From: Didymella arachidicola
Taxonomy: Eukaryota; Ascomycota; Dothideomycetes; Pleosporales; Didymellaceae
Reading direction: 5' to 3'
Length of the DNA: 64,000 bases
NCBI GenBank assembly: GCA_016630955.3
Contig: CM049985.1
Location: 3,162,001-3,226,000 of the forward strand
Numbering within the stretch: position 1 is the first letter of the stretch; each line of letters starts with the position of its first letter. A model generated the notes under the pieces. It had not been told where the DNA came from and searched no databases. It worked only from the letters and a program-made list of their open reading frames with translations. Both the position numbers and the translations under genes were made by a program. Of this stretch, positions 41,729-51,900 are shown in pieces.

Positions 41729-43330
41729 TCACGCTTCAGTCTCACCACCTCCACCCTCCCCTCTCCTACTGTAGCTCTTCTTCCGCCCCTCTCCCTCGTC
41801 GCTATCAAACGTGCTGTCCAGCATAAACGGGCTGCTAGCACGGATTTCCCTGCCCTTGAACAGCAGGACCACCGGTACAGCACTCAACGCCAGACCAACG
41901 AACCCCAACAAGCTGCCAGCCCAGCCAAATCCAAGCGTCGAGAAGAGCTGGCCGGATGCCAGAGGGAGAAATGCGCCAAAGATATTACGTCCGAGCGAGG
42001 CCGCCGAGAGTGCTGACGCAGCGTACTTCTCGTACGCGTCGGTGAGGTAGTTGACCACGCCCATATAGATCGAGTAGATTCCCACGCCCACAATCGCAAC
42101 GCCAATGGCCGGGACAATCCAGTGGATACCGGGTCTGCACGTCCAGCCGTAGATGAACAGCCCCGCACTAAACAGCAGCGACCCAGGTATACTCGTATAC
42201 AGCCTGGCCTCAGGAATAGGCTTACCCGGAGCTGAAGAACAGAAACAAAATGCCCCACGCGAAGCTGATCCACAGCGTGAAGAAAATGACCACGGGCTCC
42301 GACACGAGCATCTTCGTGGGACGCATAAAGGACACTTTGAGCAGCTGCGAGACCGAGGGCTGGTCGAGCTCGGATCCAGCGTAGATGGGCCGGCTCGTGG
42401 ATTTACGCAGCTTCTGCGCGTGCTTCTTGAGGATCACATTGCCGCGCGTTTCGCGCAGGATCAGCCAGAAGACGGGGATCAGTGCCGCGTTGTAGATGAT
42501 TTGGATGTAGTAGGTCCTAGGCCTGTCAGTCTCGTTTCCATCAGTAAAAAGACGACGACGCACCATCTCCACGGCGCTTCCAAACCAACACTCGGCTTCC
42601 GAATCTGCACAATCGCACTACTCACGAACGGCCCGAGTGCAATGCCAGCTACACTCGTAAACCCAAACAATGACATGGGCAAGCTCCGCGCTCTGTCCCC
42701 CCTCCAGATATCGCTGATACTCCCCCCAACAATATTAATAGCCACCGACGACGCGCCCCCGCCAAAAAACCGCGTCACCACCATCGCAGCAAAATCATCC
42801 GCAAACGCAGACCCAAAGAGAAACATTTCGAAAACCAAATACCCAATCTCATCTAGTCAGCACCCATCAAACCTCCGTTCAAGAAGACATAAACGTACAA
42901 AGTATCCCGGCATACACCCCGTATTCTCTGTCAGCGGGACAAACAGCAGCGGAAACACCGCAGCGCCTATATTCCAGCTCGCAGTCGCCCAGTACAGATT
43001 CGGAAACGGCTCGTTCTGGACGTGCCACAGCGGCACCATCCACGTATTACCAGCCCCATACGAGCCCGCTGGCAGACCGGTCAGGATCGAGACGAAGCAC
43101 ACGGTGACTGTGAGGATCCATTTGTATGTTGGGGACCAGTTGAAGCTGCGTGGTGTTAGTCGGGTTACAACGCTGTTTGCAACTTCACCGTACGGATTAT
43201 CGGGGTCGGCGGGGCCGTTCCAGGTGTGTATCTCGACTTGTTTCCCGTCGACGGTATGGATCTCGGGCTGGCGTCCCTCGACACTCGGACGACACCGAGT
43301 CCCGTCTTGCGAAGCAGTATCTTTCACCAC
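41729..43330 (-). CDS. MFS transporter, DHA1/polyamine-type, missing central membrane segments
   Basis: Related to fungal drug:H+ antiporter-1 and polyamine transporters. Exons can be followed on the minus strand: an N-terminal block ending DPDNP, joined by a GTACGG donor to FNWSPTYKWILT; MPGYF joined to a block reading YLVFEMFLFGSAFAD; APWRW joined to TYYIQIIYNAALIP. Then WGILFLFFSS is followed at once by GKPIPEARLYTSIPG in another frame (near 42225). In homologues about 50-60 residues, including TM7 and TM8, lie between these two blocks. A GT-AG pair (intron 42225-42168) would restore frame by also removing PIPEARLY. The end is intact: IYMGVVNYLTDAYEKYAASA, LGRNIFGAFLPLASGQLF. It could be a deletion pseudogene. 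Confidence 0.7.
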
Positions 43331-43829
43331 TATCAGCCCACCCTACCAATCCATAAACACACCCTCGAACCTCTATCCTCGTTAAGCAACGTAGTCACAG
43401 ACATAGACACAGAATATCCTCTGAACCCGAACCAAGATGGTAGATGCAAAACGCAAGAACCCCCGTTCTCGATGCCATTTTTGATCATCGACCGTTTCCT
43501 ATTTGCAGCTGTGAAATCATACTCGTCTGCTAGCGCTGTGCGGCATCGTCCCGACCATGACGTTTCTGTGATGGTTGCCGCGGAGGCGCTTATTGGGCAG
43601 CGCTGCAACAACGAAGATCGCGTGGCTTGGCTGGAGGAGTGGTGTTGGGTACTAAATAGAAAGAGAGGGCTTGGCGCAAGATTTGGATGGTGGGTGGTGT
43701 GATGTCGTGTTCGAGATGGGAACATTTTGGGGGGGTTTGGGGTGGAGTAATGTTTGGATATGGGCGGATACATGCTCAACGCGTGGTGGTTGAGGGGAGG
43801 GAGATGGTGGGTTGAGGGGATGGGTTGTG
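43331..43829. other. Flank between transporter and transposon remnant
   Basis: No gene. The minus-strand frame 43333-44001 is transposase only above about 43830; below that it is proline/histidine-rich noise. The pyrimidine-rich minus strand from 43700 to 43830 marks where homology to the transposase ends. Confidence 0.45.
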
Positions 43830-44605
43830 GGGAGTTAACCCAGCCTAAGCCTGCGTCGTCGTTTGACCAGCCAGAGGGGGAGACTGTGGTAAAGACTGAG
43901 TGCTTTTTCTTGTCGATATCGCTCACCCAGTTCGATTGCACGTTTGTGGAGTCAGCCTGAAATATGAGGCTTGGGGGAAGAGCTGTACCATCGCCACACA
44001 TACATGCTATGAGCGTGATCTATTCGCGGCTGCCATCATGAGAACTCTGTCGAGCGTGCTTGCGCTTGAACGAGGCTTTGCTAAACACCCTCCTCTGCTT
44101 GCCAATAACGCCTGCCATGAAGCCTTTCTCGTCCATATTGTACGTATGCCGCGGCTCGATGGAGTACTTGTTTATTTGGTGCGTCAGAAGGTCGAAGTAC
44201 GCCTTGTACTTGCCCCAGGATTCGGCGGCGTGACGATTGGCAGCCATGGGAGAGGCCCATCGGTTCGAAAGCACATCGCGGTGTCGCTGGAGGAAGTGCG
44301 TAACTCAAGTCTCAGAGACCTCAACATGGGCCATTCCGCGTACAAAATTCTTTTATCATCTCTCTTGTAGGAGGAAAATGTCGCTCTGTGAGCCCTATAA
44401 TGTACTGCACAAGGTCATCCTCCTGTCGTGGTGTTACTTTGCGCTGCCTGACGTTCTTAGTAGTGACATCCACCTGAACACCTCGGTGACGGCGCGACAG
44501 CGTTGAACGATCACAACGCGCATCCTTTGCGATCCTGCGATAGGATATCTTTTCGTTAGGCTTCAAATCATCGATCTGCCGCAGTGCATCATTAATTCCG
44601 GGCAT
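43830..44605 (-). pseudogene. Pogo-type transposase pseudogene
   Basis: Starts MPGINDALRQIDDL at 44605 with a helix-turn-helix block (ISYRRIAKDARCDRSTLSR). A one-base insertion near 44362 shifts the frame; the next frame reads VSET, a TGA where tryptophan is expected, then HFLQRHRDVLSNRW. The first catalytic block, YNMDEKGFMAGVIG, is present. At 44020-44022 a TAG replaces another expected tryptophan (GSRE-stop-ITLIAC), and the frame continues with CGDGTALPPSLIFQA and PSGWSNDDAGLGW. The second and third catalytic regions are lost. It differs clearly from the intact transposase at 13794, so it is a separate family. Confidence 0.85.
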
Positions 44606-44653
44606 TGTTGTGGTGGGCGCACGAATCAAAAGTATGGTGTTGCACAGTTGGGG

Positions 44654-44683
44654 TGGGCGGCACGCGAACATGGGCGGCACGCG
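44654..44683. repeat. 13-bp subterminal direct repeat of the remnant element
   Basis: TGGGCGGCACGCG occurs at 44654-44666 and 44671-44683 (17-nt period) just inside the proposed transposon end. The intact element has a 10-bp motif repeated with a 16-nt period at its ends, so both seem to use paired binding sites. Confidence 0.8.
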
Positions 44684-44779
44684 CACAGACACTGTACCTA
44701 CTACCGTAGCGCCACAACCCATCAGACAACCATCACGTCCTCTCATCTCCTGTGCCTCATCAACAAACAACAATCACCA

Positions 44780-45420
44780 ATGTCGTTCACGTACAATGAG
44801 TATGGCGAGGAGATCCGCCGCCTCTTCGTCCCCGCCGACGATCCCGGCCGCAGCCGCATCCCCTCCCCAGACCTCGTTGTCTACAACACTGACAAGCAAC
44901 TCTTCCAACTGCAATTCCAAGCCATTGGTCCGTCTCCAATCCATCGCGATGAATCCAGCCTCGTAGTCTACATCGACGGTGCGTGTCGTGGTAACGGCAC
45001 TCCTCAAGCACGTGCATCATACGGAGTGTACTTTGGCCCTGGCTCGCCTTACAACACTAACGGGGTATTGCCGACCACGCTCCGGCAGAGCAGCACGCGC
45101 GCAGAGATCGAAGCGCTGCTCTGGAAGTCATCCGCGAAGTGTGCGCGAACGATCTCCGTCTTGTGAACATTAAAATCGCAACTGATTCGAAGTTCCTGGT
45201 TGATGCGATGGCGCTTCGTATCGAGGGCTGGATCGAGAATGGCGGTGGAGGTTCAAGAGGCAGGGAAGTGGCTCACTACGAGAGGATGAAGGAGTTGCAT
45301 GAGTTGTTGGATGATATGGAGTATGGTGATGACGGAGGGATGACCGTGCAGTTCTGGCACGTCGACAGGAGCTTGAACGAGGGCGCTGATGCGCTTGCTA
45401 ACGCTGCACTGGATGCATGA
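44780..45420 (+). CDS. RNase H-like protein with one-base frameshift
   Basis: RNase H fold, which cuts RNA in RNA:DNA hybrids. From ATG 44780 (MSFTYNEYGEEIRRLF) the frame gives a short N-terminal part, then the domain: LVVYIDGACRGNGTPQARA with the first catalytic Asp, YGVYFGPGSPYN and STRAEIEA with catalytic Glu. At 45113-45114 the frame is lost; the domain resumes in another frame with LEVIREVCAND, IKIATDSKFLVDAM (third catalytic Asp) and VDRSLNEGADALANAAL with the last. One missing base would join them, and there is no room for an intron. All four acidic positions are recognisable. Either a recent pseudogene or a sequence error. Its promoter region abuts a transposon remnant. Confidence 0.75.
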
Positions 45421-45706
45421 CTGATCGAGAGACGCGTGGAAGGTGAGAGAACGAACAATGTGGGTGATCTGCTACATCGGAAAGCAGAATTGTGTTGCCG
45501 AGCGGGCTGGTAAGGAGTCACTAATCTTCCGAACAAGCTTTAGGTACCCTTTTGCCTGCAGCCAACGCATACTACCCTGCCAATTTCCCAGTATTCGACT
45601 ACTTCTCCTTTCGCTGTACAATGCCGACGAAGTGACACTACATGCTCCAGTATTTCCAACCATGCTGTTGTTCCTGGACAAGCCTCCACTCATCATCAAG
45701 CCTCCC

Positions 45707-46159
45707 TCACAATTTAATCTCTTCCCATCCATCCCTGTGACGCTCGCCCCTCTCTCCCTCTCCATCGTGCCTCGAACCCCCACCCATCTCTTCCGCTTTC
45801 TTAGTACTCCTCCCCTGACCCACCACACCACCATCTCCCCGCACACTCCCCCCAGGAACACGCTTAGGCCCCCACTCATCCCTCGGCCCCCAGTACGGCA
45901 CGGGAAACATGCGCGTCGACGTGAACATCGCACTGGGCATCCCTTCGCCACTTGGTCGGCTACCATGCTTCACTGCTTGGGGATCAGTTCGGGGTTCCAT
46001 TACCGAAAGCTCAATTTCACCGCGGGTGTTTGTTCGATGCCATTGGTGGTGCTGGGCGCGTTGCTGGGCAAGGCGGGTGCGGTATGTGTAGAGTGTTAGG
46101 CAGAGGGCGAGGGATAGGGGGATGAGGAGGAGGGGTGTGAGGATGAGGGCTGGTGGCAT
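45707..46159 (-). CDS. Hypothetical small single-pass membrane protein
   Basis: Not recognised. The frame from ATG 46159 begins MPPALILTPLLLIPLSLALC, a strong N-terminal membrane anchor, then the basic RTRLAQQRAQHHQWHR and a soluble part with RGEIELSVMEPR and FPVPYWGPRDEWGPKRVPGG. It ends in a glycine/arginine/glutamate-rich tail. About 150 residues, no intron needed. The anchor followed by positive residues suggests a type II or signal-anchor topology. The proline/tryptophan-rich motif looks conserved in style, but I have no family for it. A nearby ATG at 46168 would add three residues. Confidence 0.5.
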   Translation of the reverse strand: MPPALILTPLLLIPLSLALCLTLYTYRTRLAQQRAQHHQWHRTNTRGEIELSVMEPRTDPQAVKHGSRPSGEGMPSAMFTSTRMFPVPYWGPRDEWGPKRVPGGSVRGDGGVVGQGRSTKKAEEMGGGSRHDGEGERGERHRDGWEEIKL

Positions 46160-47459
46160 GGTCTGCAATGTAAGTGGCTGCTTCAGGTCGAGGAAAGTGG
46201 GTGTTGTGGGGTGCGGGGAGGGAGCGTGGATGGTCTTGCTTGCTATGGCGGAGTGATGAATCGGGGTCGATGGTGGGTGTCACGGCGGCGCGTGGATGTG
46301 AATTGAATGGACGGATGAGCTGGCGGGTTTGTTGTCGTGTTCCTGTGACAGATGTAGCTTCTGTCTCTCATTCTTTTGTACGTCGATTGCAGATGTGCAT
46401 GGCCAAACAGATACGTGGTAGATTGAAGGGCAAAATTCGGACGACAGTTGTGACTACGTTGGATTACTTGTATCATCTGCTCAGGAAGCCGGTCTCCACA
46501 TCGATCTCGTGCGTTTTCCTTCGAATGCCAGCTATCGTAGTTGGTAAACGATAATGTTGCATTTGTATCGCTGTGCTGCTTGATGAGTGGCGACGAAGAG
46601 ACGCAGCCTAGGATCTAGTTCTATCATAAAATACCAAATGCCTTCTCGATGCGATGGCCGACAAATGTGGTAATAGTTGTGATTGCGATATACGATTGTC
46701 TCGCGTGGAATTTGACAGATGTGGTGTAAGGTTGGAGCTTCACATGGCAAGTGGGGCCGCTAGGATGAGGTTGGCATTATGGAGTGAACCATGAGTCTCT
46801 GACAAGAGCATGAAGCCATGGGGACGTGAAAGCAGACGTTCTTTTGAGAGTAGTTACGAAGCCATCTTGTGTGGGAGCTGAAGATGCCGTGCGATGTTAC
46901 TTACCTTTGTGCTCGTTGTCAGGCATGATCCTTCTTGAATGCGGGCCGTGCCGAACCAAACTTCACCCTGTAACCTACATTGCTTTTTCTGCTGCGCAGT
47001 TGATGGCGCTTTGCAGACCGTGAACTCAAATGACCTGCTTTCGCCGCTCATACAACAATGCACGCCAATTGCTTGCAAGACTCGACAGCATGCAGGACCA
47101 TTAAAGGCGTGCGCAAGTTATTGAGTGTCGTTACGAGCGGATAGTGCTCTGCGAAGCTGTTCAGTCACGTTTAGCGCAGATGCATGTTGTCGTGAACGCC
47201 GCGCTGTTCTGTCCGTCTCAGTTATTGCGGCTGGCGGCGCGCAGCGCGCGTGAACCATATACGTGTCAAGTCTTCACTGCTTAGCTTCGGACGTAAGACT
47301 GACCGCAGCAGCCAACGCATGCGTCTTGTAGGGCTATGCGAACTGGTAGGACGAATGGTGTGACGAGTTGAAATCAACATTGTGTTGATGGAGGGCTGGT
47401 GTTGCATTGTTGACACGATGTCATCGCTAGCCAGGGCAGGAGCGAGGTTGGGGAGAGTG
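46160..47459. other. Region without supported gene
   Basis: 1.3 kb with only short, motif-free open frames on both strands. AT-rich near 46550-46700. It may hold promoters of the flanking minus-strand gene. Confidence 0.4.
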
Positions 47460-47995
47460 CGTGTCAACGCAGAATTGGGAGGTTCGATGCCAGGTCAGAC
47501 GCTTGAGAACATCGTCAAGGAGAGCCATGCCATCGTTATCTCTCCTTTCTTTCAGTCCGGGGTGTTTCACATTGCTCGCGGGTTTGCAGGACGCTGTTGC
47601 CGCGGAGGTAGATGGTGTCGAGTCCTGCATGTGGTGTTCCCAAGCGGGCGCTGATGCCGTCTGCAGCACAACGTGCAGAAGCGAGCCTGCCGGTGATGAA
47701 GAACGCCTCCTGTGCAGCTTTGAGTGGGGCACTCGTGTACAGAGACTTTCCCGGATGTACCGATCTTCTGCGTCTGTCAGGAGCTGCAGATGGATTGCAA
47801 ATTTAGCCGCTGCGCTATGTGTGGGCTAACGCATGCAGGCCCAAAGGAGGGCATGATCGTGAAAACAACGAGGTCGAAGAGTATGAAGCTTGCAAGGAAA
47901 ATCGCCTGGCTATCGGTCGTCCAAGGCATAGGGGGAAGGGCAGCGATGACAGGAGAAATCGTGACAATGAAGCGTGAGCACTGTGCTACGCTCAC
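47460..47995 (-). CDS. Possible small spliced gene, unrecognised
   Basis: On the minus strand an open frame without its own start codon, about 47818 to 47536, reads KSLYTSAPLKAAQEAF, GRLASARCAADGISARLG and GLDTIYLRGNSVLQTREQ. Its composition looks coding. A GTGAAA donor after TREQ and a CTCAAG acceptor near 47510 would give a short tail (DLASNLPILR). A CTGACAG acceptor sits just upstream, and a hydrophobic frame in 47777-47995 (FLASFILFDLVVFTIM) could be a first exon, but I cannot fix the joins. No known domain. Low confidence in the gene; moderate that the central block is translated. Confidence 0.3.
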
Positions 47996-48978
47996 CGCTG
48001 TCGCTGTCGTACCCGCCTAGCACCAATCAGTGTCCCGTAAGCGTTCTCTTGCAGCTTGCATCTCGCTCGCCCTGCATTTGATTTGATCCGTAGTTTTCTT
48101 TTCGGCCCTGAGCTGCGTATTTTGCAGGCCTGATCAGCTTGACCGGCGAATCGAGTGGTGCAGCTCTGACCGCCACAAGTAGCCATAACAACAGAGCTGC
48201 GCACAATAGCTTTTTGACGTCCTCTGTTCCCCGCTCCTGCGAGACTGGTATCAATACCTGGCTTCGCGTAGCACTTCGGGACTCATCTTGGGCTTGCATT
48301 GGGTGGGAATCGCGGGTGCATACGAGGCCAGGGCCTGGAAGGACGTTTTCACGCCACGACTGGGATGTTGTTGATTGGGCAGCGCCAACCCCAGCCTCAT
48401 ACCTCACATCTCACGCACTCAGACTCATACCCGGCACATTCATACCGCGTAGAGCCCTTTTCGAGCGTCAGCCTTCTCGATCGTGCCCTTTGGAGCCTCA
48501 CCCAGAATCTTTAAGCTCCCGCCGCTACCTGTCGTCCGGTGTACTGGTTGCTAGTTAGGCGCCAACGGGTCCAAGGTCTTGGGCGTCAAGAATATAGCAA
48601 GCGAAACTACTGTCTAGCGGACTTTGCCCACGCGAAATTATCGCGCAAAGGGAGTCGTAAAACGGACAAGATCTGAGGCTGAAGAAGGGGCTATGCACAT
48701 GTATGGATGCTGGTAACAGTCACGGTGACACCAACCACGACACAGCATGACGGCGGCGCCAAACCGATACCACGAGTCCAATCGAGCCGAACGAACGCAG
48801 CGTGTGCCGGAGCTGTCCCTGTCCCGCGACACACCGAGAGCGTGCTCGTTGCTTTTGGCGGCCAAGACAGTCTGCGCGTTAGGCGAGGATCGAGAGAAAA
48901 AGACGGCTGGCGTTGCAGGCTGAGCAATAACACCGCGCCGCGCTCGAGCGGTGCGTGTGAGACACTCGACACGCGAAG
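47996..48978. other. Upstream region of kinase-like gene
   Basis: No gene supported. A minus-strand frame (48027-48407) contains a signal-peptide-like run (KKLLCAALLLWLLVAVRAAP) but no supported start or partner sequence. The last 300 bp probably hold the promoter of the gene at 48979. Confidence 0.4.
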
Positions 48979-51900
48979 ATGCCCCAAGCGCCCGCAGCAG
49001 AGAATGGAGGAGCGAGTCGCGATCGAAGCAGGCAAAGGGCCAGGACAGAGGTTGGCGCAAACAAGAGCATGTGGAATCGCCTGAGCTTCAATAAGATTGG
49101 GAGTTGGCTGAAGCGTGACGATGACGAACCGTCGTCTCCAACCAAGAGTCGGCCAACGAGCTCAGGGAACAAGGAGAGTGACAGGCCGCAGTCGAGTGGC
49201 GGACTGCTGCACAGAAGGAGCAGCAGAAAGGTTGTGCCCGGTCTACCGCGGCCCCTGACGTTCAAGCGCATGCAGAGCGAGATGAGGGACAAGCTGCTCG
49301 AGGTACCACCGGAGTCCGAGCAAAGACGCGCTACGTCTGCAGACCGCAAACCTTCAATCGTGTCGAAACGCAACCTTTCACCTCCACCAGTATCCATACC
49401 ATCACAGTCGGCACCCGATGTTTTGAGTGCACACGAGAGCGATATCCACAAGAAAGAGAAGGAGAAGGAGCTACACCAGGAGCAACCCACAATAGGCGGC
49501 GGTCCAGATTCCAACATACCTGCAGGCGCAAGACAAATCGATTACAGTATCGAGAACCTCCCAGACCCGGAGCCTGCAAGCCTTGCACCGCCGATCGATC
49601 TCGACGAGTCCTTCCACAAACATGCATCTCCTCTCTCTGTGTCTGATGTCGACGATGTGCGGCTGCAAGAAGAGCTGGAGGCGAAGTGGATACTGAATCT
49701 TAGCATGCACTTCAGGGATATGTCAGATCGGGAAAAGTTCTTCGTCACCTATGCGGAAGAGAGGAATAAGTGGAGAAGAGTCACAGTGTCTTGCGATTAT
49801 CGCAAACTCGAGGCAGACTCTCTGGAGTATGATCTCAAGACACTTCACTACCAGCGCGACAAGAGTGCCAGGATCTATGAAGCCATTCGCGACTCACTAC
49901 CAGACATACAGTTTTACGACACGGTGACTAACCTCAAACTCGAAACAGCTGACGGCCGCCTTCATGTCCACGTTACTGAAGATGTCAACGAAATCATTCC
50001 CTATCCCTCGATCTCCGCGATCGCGCATCTCGAATACGACAGCTTCAAAGAAAAGGAGATTGATTTCGACTCCCACATCTCCGGTTTCGTATACAAAGTC
50101 AACGTTGGAAGCCGCACTTATATTAAGAAGGAGATTCCAGGGCCAGATGCGGTGGACGAATTCTTGTACGAGATCAATGCGCTGAGCAGTCTTCAGGACT
50201 CAAAGTCAGTCATCCAATTTGAAGGCGTCATTCTTGACGAGACTGGACAGCTGATCAAGGGACTTTTGATCAGCTACGCAAGAGAAGGTGCACTCGTTGA
50301 TATGATCTACGACTTCAAGAATCAGCTATCGTGGGAGCGACGCGAGAAGTGGGCTCGTCAAATAGTAGAGGGTCTCTCAGAGATTCACGAAGCTGGATTC
50401 GTGCAGGGAGACTTCACTCTGTCGAACATCGTCGTTGACAGCGACGACAACGCGAAAATCATCGATATCAACCGCCGTGGATGCCCGGTAGGCTGGGAAC
50501 CACCCGAGCTCGCAAGACTTATCGAGAGCGGTCAGAGGATATCGATCTACATAGGCGTGAAGTCAGATCTATTTCAGCTGGGCATGGTGCTATGGGCGCT
50601 TGCAGAGCAACAAGACGAACCGGAACGGCAGGAGCGACCATTAATCCGGACCCTGAAGCGTCAGCCCAACATACCCGAGTATTTCAAAGAAATTGTCAAA
50701 GCTTGTCTGAGCGACAGGCCATGCGACCGCCTGTCAGCCAAGGCACTATTGGCCAGATTTCCGGAGGCTGTCGGCGTAGACGGCTTCAGACCAAGGATCG
50801 CGGTCAGGGACAGTCTTTCCTCGCACAGAAGTGACAAGGAATACATCGACCCCAAGATGGCTGTTGACCACAATGATATCCAGCAGCATCATCAGCATAC
50901 GCATTCAAAGTCATCTTTCGAGAACATCAACAGGCCATCCACGGACTATGTTCCCTCAGCTGGATCATACATCCTTCCAAACAGCGAAGCCAGACGTGGC
51001 CGATCGGCAGACCTCCCCAGAAGCAGGAGCAGGCATCGACAAAGCGACTGCTCACCATACCCCGGCCATCAGTCGATCATGTCTCTCGACGACTCTGAAC
51101 TGGACAACGACTTGGCGAGCTTGCCTGCAAGTCGTGAGACAAGATGGGAACAGGTGTACGTCGACGGTGACACCAAGCTTGTTCAACGCGGTGGAGGTGA
51201 AGCAAGTATGCACGACTTCGAAGAGCAAGACGCCAAGGGCATTTACATCACGCCCGGCCCGCTCGACAATTCCTTCATGGGCAGCAAGTCGAGTGATCAG
51301 ACTCCACTGAATCATTCTAGGGTTCTTGATGCACCTCCAGTGCAGTCACAATTGACCCCTTCGTACGGTCAGGATGTTGATCACAACCGAACGGTAGCCA
51401 ACAAATCTTCGTTCAGCGACCGCCTGCATCAGCTCGCCGAACATCGAGCAGAAGAGGCCTTGCCGGTGCAGGACAAAGAGCAAGATGAACCGCGTCAGGG
51501 CCCCGACACGAACTTTCTCACAGAGCTTGAGCGCGAATTTGAGTACGATTCAGCACCAAGCTCACTTGCGCCTTCTCGCGTTAGTACTGGCTTTTCGATT
51601 TTTGATCGTCCAGAACGCAACTACAGAGTAGGCACCGGCTTCACTACTTTTTCGGCTGCCACCAACTTCAATTCCCCGCTTCGTCAAGATACGGGCCTTA
51701 CCGAGCCTCCGAGACCGCCCTTCGATAACGAGCAGATCAGGACAAGTATTGACAAAAGTATGAGAAACATCGAGACAGCAGCGTCGAAAGAGCAACGCAT
51801 CAATGAGAGGCTGTGGGAGCCCGAAGAAGACAGAGTATTTGGCTTTGGCGAGGGTGTGAGAGGCCATGAACTCCAGCTGAAAAACGATGATCCGGTGACA

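Larger units (their letters stand above)
43830..44694 (-). mobile_element. Truncated, decayed pogo-type transposon
   Basis: One end is recognisable. On the minus strand, TA is followed by CAGTGTCTGTGCGCGTGCCG at about 44694, which fits a pogo-like terminus with TA target site at 44695-44696. The transposase remnant follows inward. The other end is missing: homology stops near 43830 and I see no matching inverted repeat there. It lies 84 bp upstream of the RNase H-like start codon. Confidence 0.7.

Noticed and set aside
48027..48407. Small secreted protein candidate with KKLLCAALLLWLLVAVRAAP
   Set aside because: The hydrophobic run is internal to the frame with no nearby ATG, and the rest shows no cysteine pattern or conserved feature.
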